From Deltaproteobacteria bacterium (lineage in GTDB: Bacteria > Myxococcota_A > UBA9042), in NCBI GenBank assembly GCA_020632665.1, contig JACKFC010000040.1:1-36464 (forward strand): a stretch of 36,464 nucleotides of DNA, written 5' to 3'. Shown one piece after another: positions 25,601 through 33,712 of the stretch. A program made the position numbers and the translations under genes. The notes below the pieces were generated by a model. It was not told the origin of the DNA, made no database searches, and worked only from the letters and a program-made list of their open reading frames with translations. The stretch's first letter is position 1; the number at the start of each line of letters is the position of its first letter.

Positions 25601-28123
25601 GGCCAAGCCGTGGGCACGCCGGAGGGCGCGACGCCGACGGCGTGGTGGATCGTCCGGGTCGATCCGGCCGGCGACGCGAAGTGGCAGACCGTGCTGCCAG
25701 CGGCCAAGACGACGCCCGGGCACCGACCATGGGCGGCTTCGACCGAAGCGGGCGGCGGGGCCTGGCTCGCCGGCGGCGGGCTCGGCAAGGGCGGCGACCT
25801 CGATATGCGCCTGGTCCGGCTCGGCGCCAAGGGCCAGCAGACCTTCGCCGCCGATTTCGGTGAGCCCGGTACCGACGAGGTCGCGCGGGCTTTGTTGGTC
25901 GATCCGCTCGGCAGCAGCACGCTCGCCGGCGCCGCCGGAGCCAAGGCGCGGGTGCTCGAGCTCGCGCCGAGCGGCAGCGTGGTCTGGACCTACGACGAGG
26001 CCGAGACCGGCGAGGTGATGGCGGCCTTCGCCCTGCTCCCCGAGAAGGACGCGCTCACCGTCGGCGTCTCCCGCACGCTGCAGAGCGATGGCCGCGTGCG
26101 GCCGCGGATTCTGCGCCTCGACGCACAGGGCAAGCTGCTGCAACGGCGTGATTTCGAGCTTTCCGCGAACTCGTTCCACGTCGAGGCGCTGCAGGGCAAC
26201 GGCGCCGACCTGCTGCTGGTCGGCTGGGCCGGCAGCGCCGAGAAGCCGACGGCGACCCTGATGGGCGTGACCCGCGACGGACGGCAGCGCTGGCTCGATC
26301 AGGGCGACGAGGGCACCGCGTGGCACGGCGCGGCGCCGCTCGACAAGGCCGGATTCGCGGTGGTGGGCACGCTCACGCCGCTTGGCGGGGCCGATACGCT
26401 GCGGCTGCGCGGGGTCGACGTGCTGGGCAACCAGCAGTGGAACCGCCTACTCGACGCCGACGGCGCGGCCCAACCGCGGGCCCTGCTGCGCGCCGGCGAC
26501 GACGTGGTCGTGGTCGTGGTCGGTGGGCTACTCGACGGCGGCAAGCGGGTCGGCCGCATCGTCCGCACCGACGCCTGGGGCCACGACTCGTGCGCGGCGA
26601 CGGGCGCGTGCTTGGGCAAGGCGGTGGACGCTTGTGTCGACGACAAGGGCTGCACCGTCGACGCCTGCGACGGGATCAAGGGCTGCACCACTGCGCCGGT
26701 GGAGAAGCTGCGCTGTGATCCGGGCGACGAATGCTCCGAGGTCAGCGCGTGTGACCAAGGCCAATGCGTGCAGACCACGACGGGACGACTCGGACGCAAG
26801 GTCGTCCCCGGCTCCTACGTCGGCGTCGAAGCCATCGAGGACAATGACGGCGACCTGATGCTCCTCGGTGGCGACAGCAACAAGGCTTGGCTGAACCGCG
26901 TCGGCCCGCGCGGCACCTTGCGGTGGAGCCGCTCTTTCACCGCGTCGAGCATCAAGTGGCGGGGCATGACGCGCCTCGCCAACGGCACCTTCGTCGTCAC
27001 CGTCCGCGACGGCGCCGGCAACTACCACATCAAGGGCTACGACAAGCTGGGCAACGAGGTCTTCGGCACGGGCGGCAGCGGCAGCGCCTCGGGTGGCACC
27101 AATCTCGCGATCGGCGTCGCCGCGGTGCCGGGCGGCTTCGTCACCTGCCACTACGACAACCCGGGCAACAACCAGCAATGGCGGCAATTCCGCCTGGGCT
27201 ATTGGAACGAGAGCGGATCCTACACCGGGAAGAAGGAGCAGAAGCTCTGGTATTGGAACGGCACGTGGAAGAAGCACTACACCGCTTGGAACTCCGAGGA
27301 TTATGGCGGCTCGTCGTGGTGGCAGTTGGTCGGCACGGCCTGCGCCGCTGCGCCCAACGGCACGGTGCACTTCGTCGGCACGGCGTGGGGGCACAAGAAT
27401 ACCGGCTGCGACGGCATCGGCCGGCACGTCGTCCACGCGGTTTTTCGGACCAGCGGCTCGCCGATCGTCAACCTACTCAACGGCACGAACTACGTGCAGG
27501 CGATGTCGAAGTGGAATTTCACCATCCCGACCGGCAAGAACGATCCGATGTACCACTGGCTCGCATACGCGCAGGACGTCACGGCGATGGCTGACGGTGG
27601 CGCGGTGATCGCGGCGATTGGCGGACGCAGCGCCGACTATCCGAATTGCTCGTATTCGCAAGGGATGACCAGCGTGGATCGGCAGGTCTGGCGGACCAAC
27701 TCCAGCGGCACGGTGCAGTGGTCGAGCAAGGCCAACGACGGCGGTGAGTTCACCGTCTCCGACGTCACGCCCCACCTCGGCGGCGTCGTCCTCGCTGGAT
27801 CGGTGAAGAACAGCGGCGGCACCTTCCCGCGCTACGAATATTGGACCGGCGGATCTTCGATGGTCGCGAAGAACCTCTCGATCAACGACAAGGTCTACGC
27901 CGCGACCTCGACGGCTTCCGGCGATCTGGTGCTGCTCGGCGCCGCGAGCGGAGGCTGGCTCTTCCAGCGCATCGACCGGTGGCACAACCAGGGCTGCGCC
28001 GCAGCTGGCGCCTGCGCTGCCCACGGCGACGACGCCTGCGACGACGAGGACCCCTGCACCGCCGACGCCTGCGACAAGACCAAGGGCTGCGTCCACAGCC
28101 CGATCAGCGGCTGCACCAAGTAG
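22619..28123 (+). CDS. Giant Cys-rich modular lipoprotein with two propeller-like regions
   Basis: 1834 residues. The signal peptide ends in lipobox LSAC (Cys30), followed by an Asp/Ala/Thr/Gly-rich linker to about residue 80. Six tandem modules of 117-120 residues start at residues 143, 261, 378, 495, 615 and 732. Each has CxC, DADC, CNGTxYCD, NPATVxxC, an AC-K-x-x-C segment and CDDGDACT. A shorter divergent Cys-rich part extends to about 958. Residues 962-1318 and 1391-1790 are Cys-poor, with repeated motifs such as DGDLMLLGG and LNRVGPRGTLRWSR, resembling delta-60 / beta-propeller blades. A short Cys-rich piece separates the two and another ends the protein. It is probably anchored in the outer membrane and surface-exposed; the ligand is unknown. 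SD GGGGGA. It lies 85 bases after the macroglobulin gene. Confidence 0.88.
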   Translation: MPVTNLTRGAARRYAQQTWLFACLVLLSACAGTPGAEGDDDATAVADGAGGQGDVTAGGDSAKTDSTTDTATGDAATADAATGSCATAADCPTPTDPCAVAACSDGVCGGAAAKDGAPCEDGEICTVGDACKDGACTAGPSLCDCLTDDDCPATDACIGKTICDTSALPHRCKVIEGSALSCAGETGDPCTKEVCDPKAGACTTIATDAAWLDCNPAGCSWHLAPPGLPASNVQPACDDGDPCTQDDACEGSTCKAGQDSCECKVDSDCPDDGDLCNGTPYCDKSGPQWSCKPNPATVVSCDTSADSACSKTLCDGKKGTCAAHPTESLGLACGAEGCVLAVLPPGAPTQTVACDDGNACTTGTYCKAGSCVASADTCKCSKDADCDGQEDGNACNGTLYCDKASQQCKVNPATVISCPNGADSACSKNVCYPKSGLCQMVAVELTEELCDGADCKRVLLPPGKTGQTATCNDDDACTEGEACKGGVCLGGTDTCACSTDADCQKLEDGDLCNGTMYCDKASQQCKVNPATVLPCKTLDETGCLKQACVAKTGKCELTPLGKTTLLCPFPDAPQTCVRVVKNDAETQNLPCDDGDACTAGDVCKAGQCLSGTVVCTCKNDADCTALDDGNLCNGTQYCDLQSGTCAFNPTSTIACKTVDDSACAKNACHPKTGSCVLTPVEKTTEFCDPKAGCRREVALAGSVTVVTCEDGQPCTKGDLCAEGICKAGVFTCECATSLDCLVKDDGDLCNGSLYCDKSDPAMPLCKENPASVVTCPPSKDPCLAAVCNPANGACGFTPANNGATCDDDSLCTASDVCKGGLCTGVSVDCDDGSACTNDSCKAAVGCIHAKSNCDDGNTCTADLCDPKTGKCTFEPAKDGDACNADDSGCTVNDTCDGGSCVAGGEIQCSLKTAPCEQAICIPKGATQFSCEVVNKPKGAACDDGDACTITSSCSGGVCSGTGKERFFAREYASPTGDGIFFGGSAAQNGDLLLFGQAVGTPEGATPTAWWIVRVDPAGDAKWQTVLPAAKTTPGHRPWAASTEAGGGAWLAGGGLGKGGDLDMRLVRLGAKGQQTFAADFGEPGTDEVARALLVDPLGSSTLAGAAGAKARVLELAPSGSVVWTYDEAETGEVMAAFALLPEKDALTVGVSRTLQSDGRVRPRILRLDAQGKLLQRRDFELSANSFHVEALQGNGADLLLVGWAGSAEKPTATLMGVTRDGRQRWLDQGDEGTAWHGAAPLDKAGFAVVGTLTPLGGADTLRLRGVDVLGNQQWNRLLDADGAAQPRALLRAGDDVVVVVVGGLLDGGKRVGRIVRTDAWGHDSCAATGACLGKAVDACVDDKGCTVDACDGIKGCTTAPVEKLRCDPGDECSEVSACDQGQCVQTTTGRLGRKVVPGSYVGVEAIEDNDGDLMLLGGDSNKAWLNRVGPRGTLRWSRSFTASSIKWRGMTRLANGTFVVTVRDGAGNYHIKGYDKLGNEVFGTGGSGSASGGTNLAIGVAAVPGGFVTCHYDNPGNNQQWRQFRLGYWNESGSYTGKKEQKLWYWNGTWKKHYTAWNSEDYGGSSWWQLVGTACAAAPNGTVHFVGTAWGHKNTGCDGIGRHVVHAVFRTSGSPIVNLLNGTNYVQAMSKWNFTIPTGKNDPMYHWLAYAQDVTAMADGGAVIAAIGGRSADYPNCSYSQGMTSVDRQVWRTNSSGTVQWSSKANDGGEFTVSDVTPHLGGVVLAGSVKNSGGTFPRYEYWTGGSSMVAKNLSINDKVYAATSTASGDLVLLGAASGGWLFQRIDRWHNQGCAAAGACAAHGDDACDDEDPCTADACDKTKGCVHSPISGCTK
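23045..25108 (+). repeat. Six tandem ~354-bp coding repeats (Cys-rich modules)
   Basis: Module starts (the first Cys of CxC) fall at 23045, 23399, 23750, 24101, 24461 and 24812, that is, at intervals of 354, 351, 351, 360 and 351 bases, always in frame. Short conserved DNA blocks recur, for example those encoding CNGTLYCDKAS in modules 3 and 4, which are nearly identical over CDKASQQCKVNPATV. This suggests past unequal crossover or gene conversion between neighbouring modules. Confidence 0.85.
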
Positions 28124-28151
28124 CGGCCACCGACCGCGTCTGCGCCTCGTC

Positions 28152-29384
28152 CTACGCCCAATCGAGCGGCAACACCCGCAGGTGCGCGCCGCTGGTGAAG
28201 CTCTCGGCGACGACGCCCCCCGGCAGCTCGGCGAAGGTCTCGGGCGAGAGCAGACGCAGCTCGCTGCCTTCGCCGCAGGAGACGAGCAGCGCGCTGCCGT
28301 CGAGGGTATAGGCGACGCCACGCGGCTCGACGTAGCGCGTGGTGCTGCCGAGGCTCTCGCCGGTCGCCAAGGACCAGAACGAAAGCTGGTTGCCCTTCGG
28401 GTTGGTGGCCACGACCTTGCCGCGCTTGTCGTCGATGGCGACGCTGAGCGTCTCGTCGCGCATCGCCGCGGGCACGGCGCCGGTCGCGGTCCGCAGCCGC
28501 GCCTCGGGGCCTGCCTCGCCGCGCCAGAAGCTGATCGCGCCGTGCACGCCGGGAGTCGTGGCGTCGAGCCCCTCGCGCGGCGCCGAGACGACGGCGACGT
28601 GGCCGTTGGCGGCGACGGCGACGTGGCCGGCGTTGACGTCCTCCCGGTCGAAGCCGAGGCGGCGCAGCGGCTTGTGCGTGCGCAGGTCGATCCAGGCGAG
28701 GTTGGGGACGTGGCCGCTGGCCTTGCTGCCGCCGCCATTGGTGATGACGAGGTGCTGCAGGTCCGGCGCGAGCACGACGTCGTGCGGCGCGTGGCCGTAG
28801 CTGGGCAAATCGCCCTTCCAGGCGAGGGTATTGCTGTCGCGTACCGCGATCACGCCGCGCATCGAGCCGTCTTCGGTGTAGGTCTCGGTGCAGAAGAGGA
28901 AGGCGCCGTCCTTGTTGAAGACGCCGTGGCCGTAGAATTGCCGGCCGGGCTGGGCGGGGATCTGGCGCAAGACGCGCCCGCCGCGCAGGTCGACCAAGCA
29001 GCAGCCCGGCCCCTTCTTCTCGAAGACCAGCGCGCGCCCGACGTCGCGCGGGTCGACGGCGATGCCGTGGCCGTAGAACGGGATCTCGAAGGGCGCCGGA
29101 CGGAGGACCTCGGCGTCGAGGTCGATCCGGGTCAGCATATGCACGAACGTGCCGTCGTTGCGGGCGATCTTCGAGGGCGCGACGACGGTGCCGCGGCGGA
29201 TCACCCGTTTGGTTTCCGGTTCCGGCGCGGCGGATTGCGCCGGCTCGGCGGCGACCGCGGGCGCCTTGCGCTGTTCCCGACCGCAGCCGGCGACCAGGGC
29301 GGCGGCCCCCGCGGCACCACCGACGAGGCGGCCCAGCGCTGCGCGCCGGCTCAGCTCAGGACGAAGCGCCTCGCGATCGGACAT
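28152..29384 (-). CDS. DUF1513 domain Tat-type lipoprotein
   Basis: 410 residues from the ATG at 29384, which has GGGAGG seven bases upstream; the open frame further upstream lacks such support. The N-terminus has a twin-arginine signal (SRRAALGRL, Arg13-Arg14) and a lipobox VAGC (Cys34), so it is probably a Tat-exported lipoprotein. The body fits DUF1513, a propeller-like fold: FYGHGVFNKDGAFLF, TETYTEDGSMRGVIAV, YGHAPHDVVLAPD and LVITNGGG are family hallmarks. In other proteobacteria DUF1513 genes sit beside imelysin-type and di-haem peroxidase genes linked to iron uptake; none are seen here. It converges on the giant lipoprotein with a 28-base gap and is divergent from the diguanylate cyclase gene. 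Confidence 0.9.
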   Translation of the reverse strand: MSDREALRPELSRRAALGRLVGGAAGAAALVAGCGREQRKAPAVAAEPAQSAAPEPETKRVIRRGTVVAPSKIARNDGTFVHMLTRIDLDAEVLRPAPFEIPFYGHGIAVDPRDVGRALVFEKKGPGCCLVDLRGGRVLRQIPAQPGRQFYGHGVFNKDGAFLFCTETYTEDGSMRGVIAVRDSNTLAWKGDLPSYGHAPHDVVLAPDLQHLVITNGGGSKASGHVPNLAWIDLRTHKPLRRLGFDREDVNAGHVAVAANGHVAVVSAPREGLDATTPGVHGAISFWRGEAGPEARLRTATGAVPAAMRDETLSVAIDDKRGKVVATNPKGNQLSFWSLATGESLGSTTRYVEPRGVAYTLDGSALLVSCGEGSELRLLSPETFAELPGGVVAESFTSGAHLRVLPLDWA

Positions 29385-29564
29385 CTTTCTGCCTCCCGGC
29401 GGACGCAATCGGAGCCCCGCCGAACCCCGAGGATGGCGAGTGGCCATCGCACCCGCAAGCACACGAGGGCTGGGCGGCGGCCGAACGGCTTCGTCGCCTG
29501 ATCTTTGGCCGAACGCGCGCCGAATTCCGCTGATTCCTGCGACGAACGTGCTAGCCTTGCGGCC
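29385..29564. promoter_or_regulatory. Divergent gap between DUF1513 and diguanylate cyclase genes
   Basis: 180 bases that should hold two divergent promoters. A short dyad GATGGC (29432-29437) / GCCATC (29443-29448) is present. No hexamer pair with correct spacing stands out, and no gene is seen. Confidence 0.3.
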
Positions 29565-30584
29565 ATGAGCGATGCCTCCCAGCCCGCGCCCCTCGCCACC
29601 CTCGCGGGACTGGCCCATGCGCTCCGTGCGGAGCACGACCTCGAGTCCCTGTTGCAGCTCGCCGTCGACTTCGGCGCCCGACTCCTCGGCACCGAGCGCG
29701 TCAGCGTCCGCCTGCTCGGCGAAGGCGACGCGCTGCTCGTCACCTGCCGCCACGGCGAACCGATGCACGGAGGCAGCGGGGCCCGCTTCCGCCGTGGCGA
29801 GGGCTTGGTCGGCCACGTCGCCGCGTCCGGCGAGACGCTCTGCTGCCACGACGCCGAGCGCCACCCCGCCTTCGTCGCACGACCCGATCAAGTCAGCCCG
29901 CTCGGCTCGTTCCTCGGCGTTCCGCTCTTCGATCAAGACGGCGTCATCGGCGTCCTCGCCGCGGTCGCAGCGGAACAAGAGCGCTTCGGTGCGGCCGAGG
30001 TCGACGCCCTGGAATTGGTCTCGGCGCTCTGTTCGCCCCGCATCGCGGTCGCCCGCCTGGAGCGCATCGCCCGCGTCGACGCGCTGACCTCGGTGCTGAA
30101 CCGTCGCGGGCTGCGGCAGACGCTGCGCGAGCACGAGGGCGCCGGCGCGGCGATGAGCGTCGTCCTGGTCGATATCGATCACTTCAAGAAGGTCAACGAC
30201 CGCTTCGGCCATCAGGTCGGTGACGAGGTCCTGGTGCAGGTCGCCGCTGCGCTCGAGCGTTGCCTACGCGGCGGCGACAGCGTGGCGCGCTACGGCGGCG
30301 AGGAGTTCCTGCTCACGCTGCCGCACGTCGGAGCGGCGACGGCGGTCGCTGTGGCCGAGCGCGCGCGGGCCGCGGTCGAAGGCCTCTGGCCCCGGGCCGG
30401 AGAGACGGCGATCCAGATCACGATCTCGGCGGGCGTCGCCGAGCGCGCGCCGGGTGAGGCCAGCGAAGCGACCATCCGCCGGGCCGACCGCGCCCTCTAT
30501 GCGGCGAAGAACGGCGGCCGCAACTGCGTCGAAGTCGCCGCGCCAGGCCCCGCACCGCCGTCGCGGGACACCACCAAGCGCTGA
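29565..30584 (+). CDS. GAF-GGDEF diguanylate cyclase
   Basis: 339 residues. The ATG at 29565 is preferred over an upstream in-frame TTG at 29505, although no strong SD is visible. No signal peptide or membrane helix is seen, so it is cytoplasmic. Residues about 15-165 form a GAF sensor domain (LLQLAVDFGARLLGTERVS, then GEGLVGHVAASGE, then GVPLFDQDGVIGVLAA). Residues about 170-325 are a GGDEF domain with DALTSVLNRRGL, VDIDHFKKVNDRFGHQVGDEVL, and the active-site GGEEF at 244-248. The inhibitory I-site RGGD (Arg235 to Asp238) lies exactly five residues before it. An intact active site and I-site imply c-di-GMP synthesis from two GTP with product feedback, controlled by an unknown GAF ligand. It converges tail to tail with the next gene, with three bases between the stops. 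Confidence 0.93.
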   Translation: MSDASQPAPLATLAGLAHALRAEHDLESLLQLAVDFGARLLGTERVSVRLLGEGDALLVTCRHGEPMHGGSGARFRRGEGLVGHVAASGETLCCHDAERHPAFVARPDQVSPLGSFLGVPLFDQDGVIGVLAAVAAEQERFGAAEVDALELVSALCSPRIAVARLERIARVDALTSVLNRRGLRQTLREHEGAGAAMSVVLVDIDHFKKVNDRFGHQVGDEVLVQVAAALERCLRGGDSVARYGGEEFLLTLPHVGAATAVAVAERARAAVEGLWPRAGETAIQITISAGVAERAPGEASEATIRRADRALYAAKNGGRNCVEVAAPGPAPPSRDTTKR

Positions 30585-30587
30585 CGA

Positions 30588-32234
30588 TCAGGGCTTGGCG
30601 CCAGCGTCGATCCAGGCCTGCAGCTTCGCCGCCGCGCTCGCCGAGATGCCGGAGCTGCTCGGCGGCATCTTCTGCCCACATCCCCCCGGCAGGCCGACGC
30701 CGGCGACCAGCTTCCAGACGATCGCGCTCTTGCTCGCGTCCCCCGGCACCACGAATTTCGCCCCGCAATAGCTGCCGGTCTGCAGGTTGGCGAGGGTATT
30801 GTTGGCACCGTTGAAGCTGCCGTGACAGCCGCCGCAATTGTTCGCCGCGAAGACGGCTTGGTAGACCTCGCTCCCCGTCGGCGGGCCGCCGCACACGGGC
30901 TTGCCACCGCTGCAGCTGCCGGCGGCGCAGGACTCTCCGCTGGTGCAGGCGTCGCCGTCGTCGCAGGGGCTGCCGTCTTGGACCGCGACCAGGCCACAGC
31001 TCCCCGTCGTGGCGGCGCATTGCGCTTTGGCGCAGGCGGTGTCGGCGCCCTTGTCGCAGGTGACGACGGTCGCGGCGTTCAGCACGCAGGCGTTGTTCTG
31101 GCAGAGCAGCGTCCCGTTGCAGGCGTTGCCGTCTTCCTTCGCTTGGCAGTCGGCGTCCTGCTTGCACTCGCAGCTTGCCGCACCGGCGAGGCAGCTCGCG
31201 CTCTTGCAGGCGTCGCCACCGGTGCAAGGATCGCCGTCCGAGCACGGGACGCCGTCGATCGCGGGGAATTTCTGGCACGCGCCGCTCTTCGGATCACAGG
31301 CGACGGCGAGGCAGGGGCTGGCGTCCTTCTGGTCGCAGCTGACGATGGTCGACTCGTCGATTGTGCACGTGTGACCGACGCAGGCGAGCGTGCCGTTGCA
31401 GAGGTTGCCGTCTTCCTTGCCGGCGCAATCGAAGTCGACCTTGCACTCGCAGATGCCCTTGCCCGCTGCGCACCCACCGTCCTTGCATGTTTCGCCGGCG
31501 GTGCATGCGTCGCCGTCGTCGCACGGCACACCGTCCTTCGGTGTCAGCACGCACAGGCCGAGCGTCGGCTGGCAGACGTTCTTCGCGCAGGCGGTGTCGC
31601 CGCTCTTGTCGCAGACCACGAGCGTCGCGAAATCCTTCTCGCAGGTGTAGGGGAAGCCGCCCTTCTCGCAATAGAGCGCGGGCGTGCAGAGGTCGTCGTC
31701 GTCCTGCGCGGCGCAGTCGGCGTCCTTGCTGCACTCGCACAGCCCCGACTTGCCGGCGCATTGTCCGGCTTGGCAGTGGTCGCTGGTGGTGCAGGGATCG
31801 CCGTCGTCGCAGGGCACGAAACCGGTGCGCGGCTGCTGCGCGCAGGCTCCGGTCGCGGGCGCGCAGCGCGTCTCGACGCAGGGCCCGTCGGCGCTGAGGT
31901 CGCATTGCACGCGCGTCGCCGGGTCGAAGACGCATTGCTGCGCGGCGCAGCGCCAGCGCCCGTTGCAGAGGTCACCGTCGTCGCGGCCCTCGCAGTCGGC
32001 GTCGGCGCTGCAGCCCGGCACGGCGTCGGCAAGATCGGCGTCGTTCGGCGCGCGCGCTACGTCCGAACCCGCGACGGCGTCGGCACCAACTGCATCGCCG
32101 GTTGTGGCAACGGCATCGGCCGCGGCGTCGACCGCAACGTCGGCAGCGCCCGAACCTTCGTCGGCCGGCGGCGGCGCGGCGCACGCCGACGCGACGATCC
32201 AGGGCAGGACGAACCATCGCGCTGCACGCTGCAC
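30588..32234 (-). CDS. Cys-rich lipoprotein with C-terminal monohaem cytochrome c domain
   Basis: 548 residues from a GTG at 32234 with GGGGAG seven bases upstream. A TTG at 32324 is also in frame, but it would bury the signal peptide 30 residues inside. The signal ends in lipobox ASAC, followed by an Ala/Asp/Val-rich linker of about 50 residues. Four modules of the CDDGDACT / CNGTL type follow (to about residue 450), related to those in the genes at 1-1378 and 22619-28123. The C-terminal 90 residues differ: NNCGGCHGSFNG is a haem c attachment site (Cys467, Cys470, His471), and CGQKMPPSSSG offers Met523 as the likely sixth ligand before a final helix LQAWIDAGAK. This matches small cytochrome domains of the Planctomycete-type family. 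Surface or periplasmic electron transfer is inferred. Confidence 0.88.
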   Translation of the reverse strand: MQRAARWFVLPWIVASACAAPPPADEGSGAADVAVDAAADAVATTGDAVGADAVAGSDVARAPNDADLADAVPGCSADADCEGRDDGDLCNGRWRCAAQQCVFDPATRVQCDLSADGPCVETRCAPATGACAQQPRTGFVPCDDGDPCTTSDHCQAGQCAGKSGLCECSKDADCAAQDDDDLCTPALYCEKGGFPYTCEKDFATLVVCDKSGDTACAKNVCQPTLGLCVLTPKDGVPCDDGDACTAGETCKDGGCAAGKGICECKVDFDCAGKEDGNLCNGTLACVGHTCTIDESTIVSCDQKDASPCLAVACDPKSGACQKFPAIDGVPCSDGDPCTGGDACKSASCLAGAASCECKQDADCQAKEDGNACNGTLLCQNNACVLNAATVVTCDKGADTACAKAQCAATTGSCGLVAVQDGSPCDDGDACTSGESCAAGSCSGGKPVCGGPPTGSEVYQAVFAANNCGGCHGSFNGANNTLANLQTGSYCGAKFVVPGDASKSAIVWKLVAGVGLPGGCGQKMPPSSSGISASAAAKLQAWIDAGAKP

Positions 32235-32324
32235 GCTCTCGCTCCCCGGCCGGGCTTGCTCGGCCTGCACCCACGCGATGACGCTATCGAAGCAGCTTGG
32301 GGCGCCACAAGCTGACGCCGGCAA

Positions 32325-33641
32325 CTACGCTCCCTCGATGCGACTTTGTGGGTCGGTCGCGCCGACCACCCCGACGCCGCAGCGCTCCCGCGCGGCGCGG
32401 GCGGCAGCGCGGTCGGCCGCGGCCACGGGAAAATCGGCGACGGCGCCATCGTTGCTGCGGCCGAAAGCGGCTCGGAGTGCCGTGGCCTCGACACCGCAGC
32501 GGGCGGCGACCCAGGCGAAGTCGAGCTCTTCGACGACGGCGACCATCCGCCGCGCCCAGGCGGTGCCGAGCGCGTCGATGCCCTCGAGGTTCTCGTCGGT
32601 ACGGCTGGCCTCGGCGCTCATCAGCGGCAGGGTGACGAAACCGAGCGTGAGCAGCACGGCCATGCGGAAGTCGTCGCAGAGCGTCGCCAGGTCGTAGTCG
32701 CGGACGCCGAGCGCGACGAGGCGTGCGTGGTAACGGCGCAGCAGCGCGTCGCCGTGGCTGCGTCGGACCTCCGGTTCGAGGCTGAGGGTGAAGAAATACG
32801 CCACGTCGAAGACGGCGTGGCCGCGGCGGGCGGCTTGCCAATCGATGAAGGCGAAGCGACCGCCACCCTCTTCGTCCGGGAAGAGCATATTGCCGACGCG
32901 CGCGTCGCTGTGCAGCAGGGCGCAGCTGCCCGCGGCGTCGTGGTGCCAGGCGGCGCGGAGCATCGCGGCAAAGAGGGGCGCGTCCGCTCCGGGAAGCTGC
33001 GCGGCGAGCCAATCGATCACCGCAGGCGGCGTCCGGCCGAGCGTCGCCACCTCGGTCGTCTCGTCCGCCCAAGTGGCGGCGTGCAGCGTGGCGAAGGCGT
33101 CCATCGCGAGGCCTGCCAAGTCGGCAGGGCAGCCGTCGGATTCCGGAATCTCCCGCAGCGGCTGCAGCCGCTCGAGGAGCAGGCAAAACCCACCGGAGAG
33201 TGGATGAATCTCCGCGGCATAGCAGCGAGCGAGCGGAAGCTCCGACCGCCCACCGAGCGCGCGGTAGATGGCGACCTCCTTCGGCGCGTTCTGCTGCAGC
33301 AAATACACTGCGTGTTCCCGCAGGCTCTCGGGCTGCGGCGCGAATTTCGCCATCAACGCAATGGTCCGGCCGCCCTCGCAGCGCACGTCGACCTTCGCCA
33401 CCTGCGAGCGAAACGCCTCCTGCTGCTTGACCCGCTCAACCTCGAAGCCAACCACAACCTCGTCTGCACCGAGCACACCGGCCGCGCGCAGGTGGTCGAG
33501 CGCCCAGCCATGCCGTTGGCGTAGCTCTTCCGGATCACGAGGGAAGCTCCGCCGCGGCCGCAGCGTACGCTCCAGCCAAGCAACAACCATCAGCAACGCG
33601 ATGGCAATACGAACAAGCAAGCCAGTGAGCGCAATCTTCAT
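32325..33641 (-). CDS. Membrane-anchored APH/EcK-like phosphotransferase
   Basis: 438 residues from the ATG at 33641 (GAGG upstream). The frame is open to 33779, but that part is low-complexity Leu/Pro. An N-terminal hydrophobic helix (IALTGLLVRIAIALLMVVAW) is followed by ERTLRPRR, which suggests a membrane anchor with the kinase domain in the cytoplasm. The kinase core has LLHSDARVGNMLF with His244, Asp246 and Asn251 (Brenner's HxDxxxxN) and FIDWQAARRG with Asp267 binding the metal. An N-lobe with IALMAKFAP supplies the likely Lys. This layout fits aminoglycoside-phosphotransferase-like and ecdysteroid-kinase-like enzymes that phosphorylate small alcohols. The substrate cannot be read from sequence, and drug resistance should not be assumed. 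It is the gene upstream of the cytochrome lipoprotein, with a 90-base gap. Confidence 0.85.
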   Translation of the reverse strand: MKIALTGLLVRIAIALLMVVAWLERTLRPRRSFPRDPEELRQRHGWALDHLRAAGVLGADEVVVGFEVERVKQQEAFRSQVAKVDVRCEGGRTIALMAKFAPQPESLREHAVYLLQQNAPKEVAIYRALGGRSELPLARCYAAEIHPLSGGFCLLLERLQPLREIPESDGCPADLAGLAMDAFATLHAATWADETTEVATLGRTPPAVIDWLAAQLPGADAPLFAAMLRAAWHHDAAGSCALLHSDARVGNMLFPDEEGGGRFAFIDWQAARRGHAVFDVAYFFTLSLEPEVRRSHGDALLRRYHARLVALGVRDYDLATLCDDFRMAVLLTLGFVTLPLMSAEASRTDENLEGIDALGTAWARRMVAVVEELDFAWVAARCGVEATALRAAFGRSNDGAVADFPVAAADRAAARAARERCGVGVVGATDPQSRIEGA

Positions 33642-33712
33642 CGCCGCCAACCTCGCAGGCGCAGTACCGACTGGCAAGCAGGGAACGCTTCCAGCCGGCA
33701 GCACCGGCAACG

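Noticed and set aside
22493..26326. Very long minus-strand open frame (1277 codons) opposite the macroglobulin 3' end and giant lipoprotein
   Set aside because: It is antisense to strongly supported genes with lipobox and modular Cys repeats, and its product is Ala/Gly/Val-rich with no family pattern. Long shadow frames are expected at this GC content.
29540..29564. Possible sigma-54 type promoter (TGCT...TTGC) before the diguanylate cyclase gene
   Set aside because: The -24 GG is missing and the spacing does not fit; it would also lie too close to the start codon.
32325..33641. Aminoglycoside resistance gene
   Set aside because: Only the superfamily kinase motifs are present; the membrane anchor and lack of clear APH-subclass signatures make a drug-resistance call unsupported.
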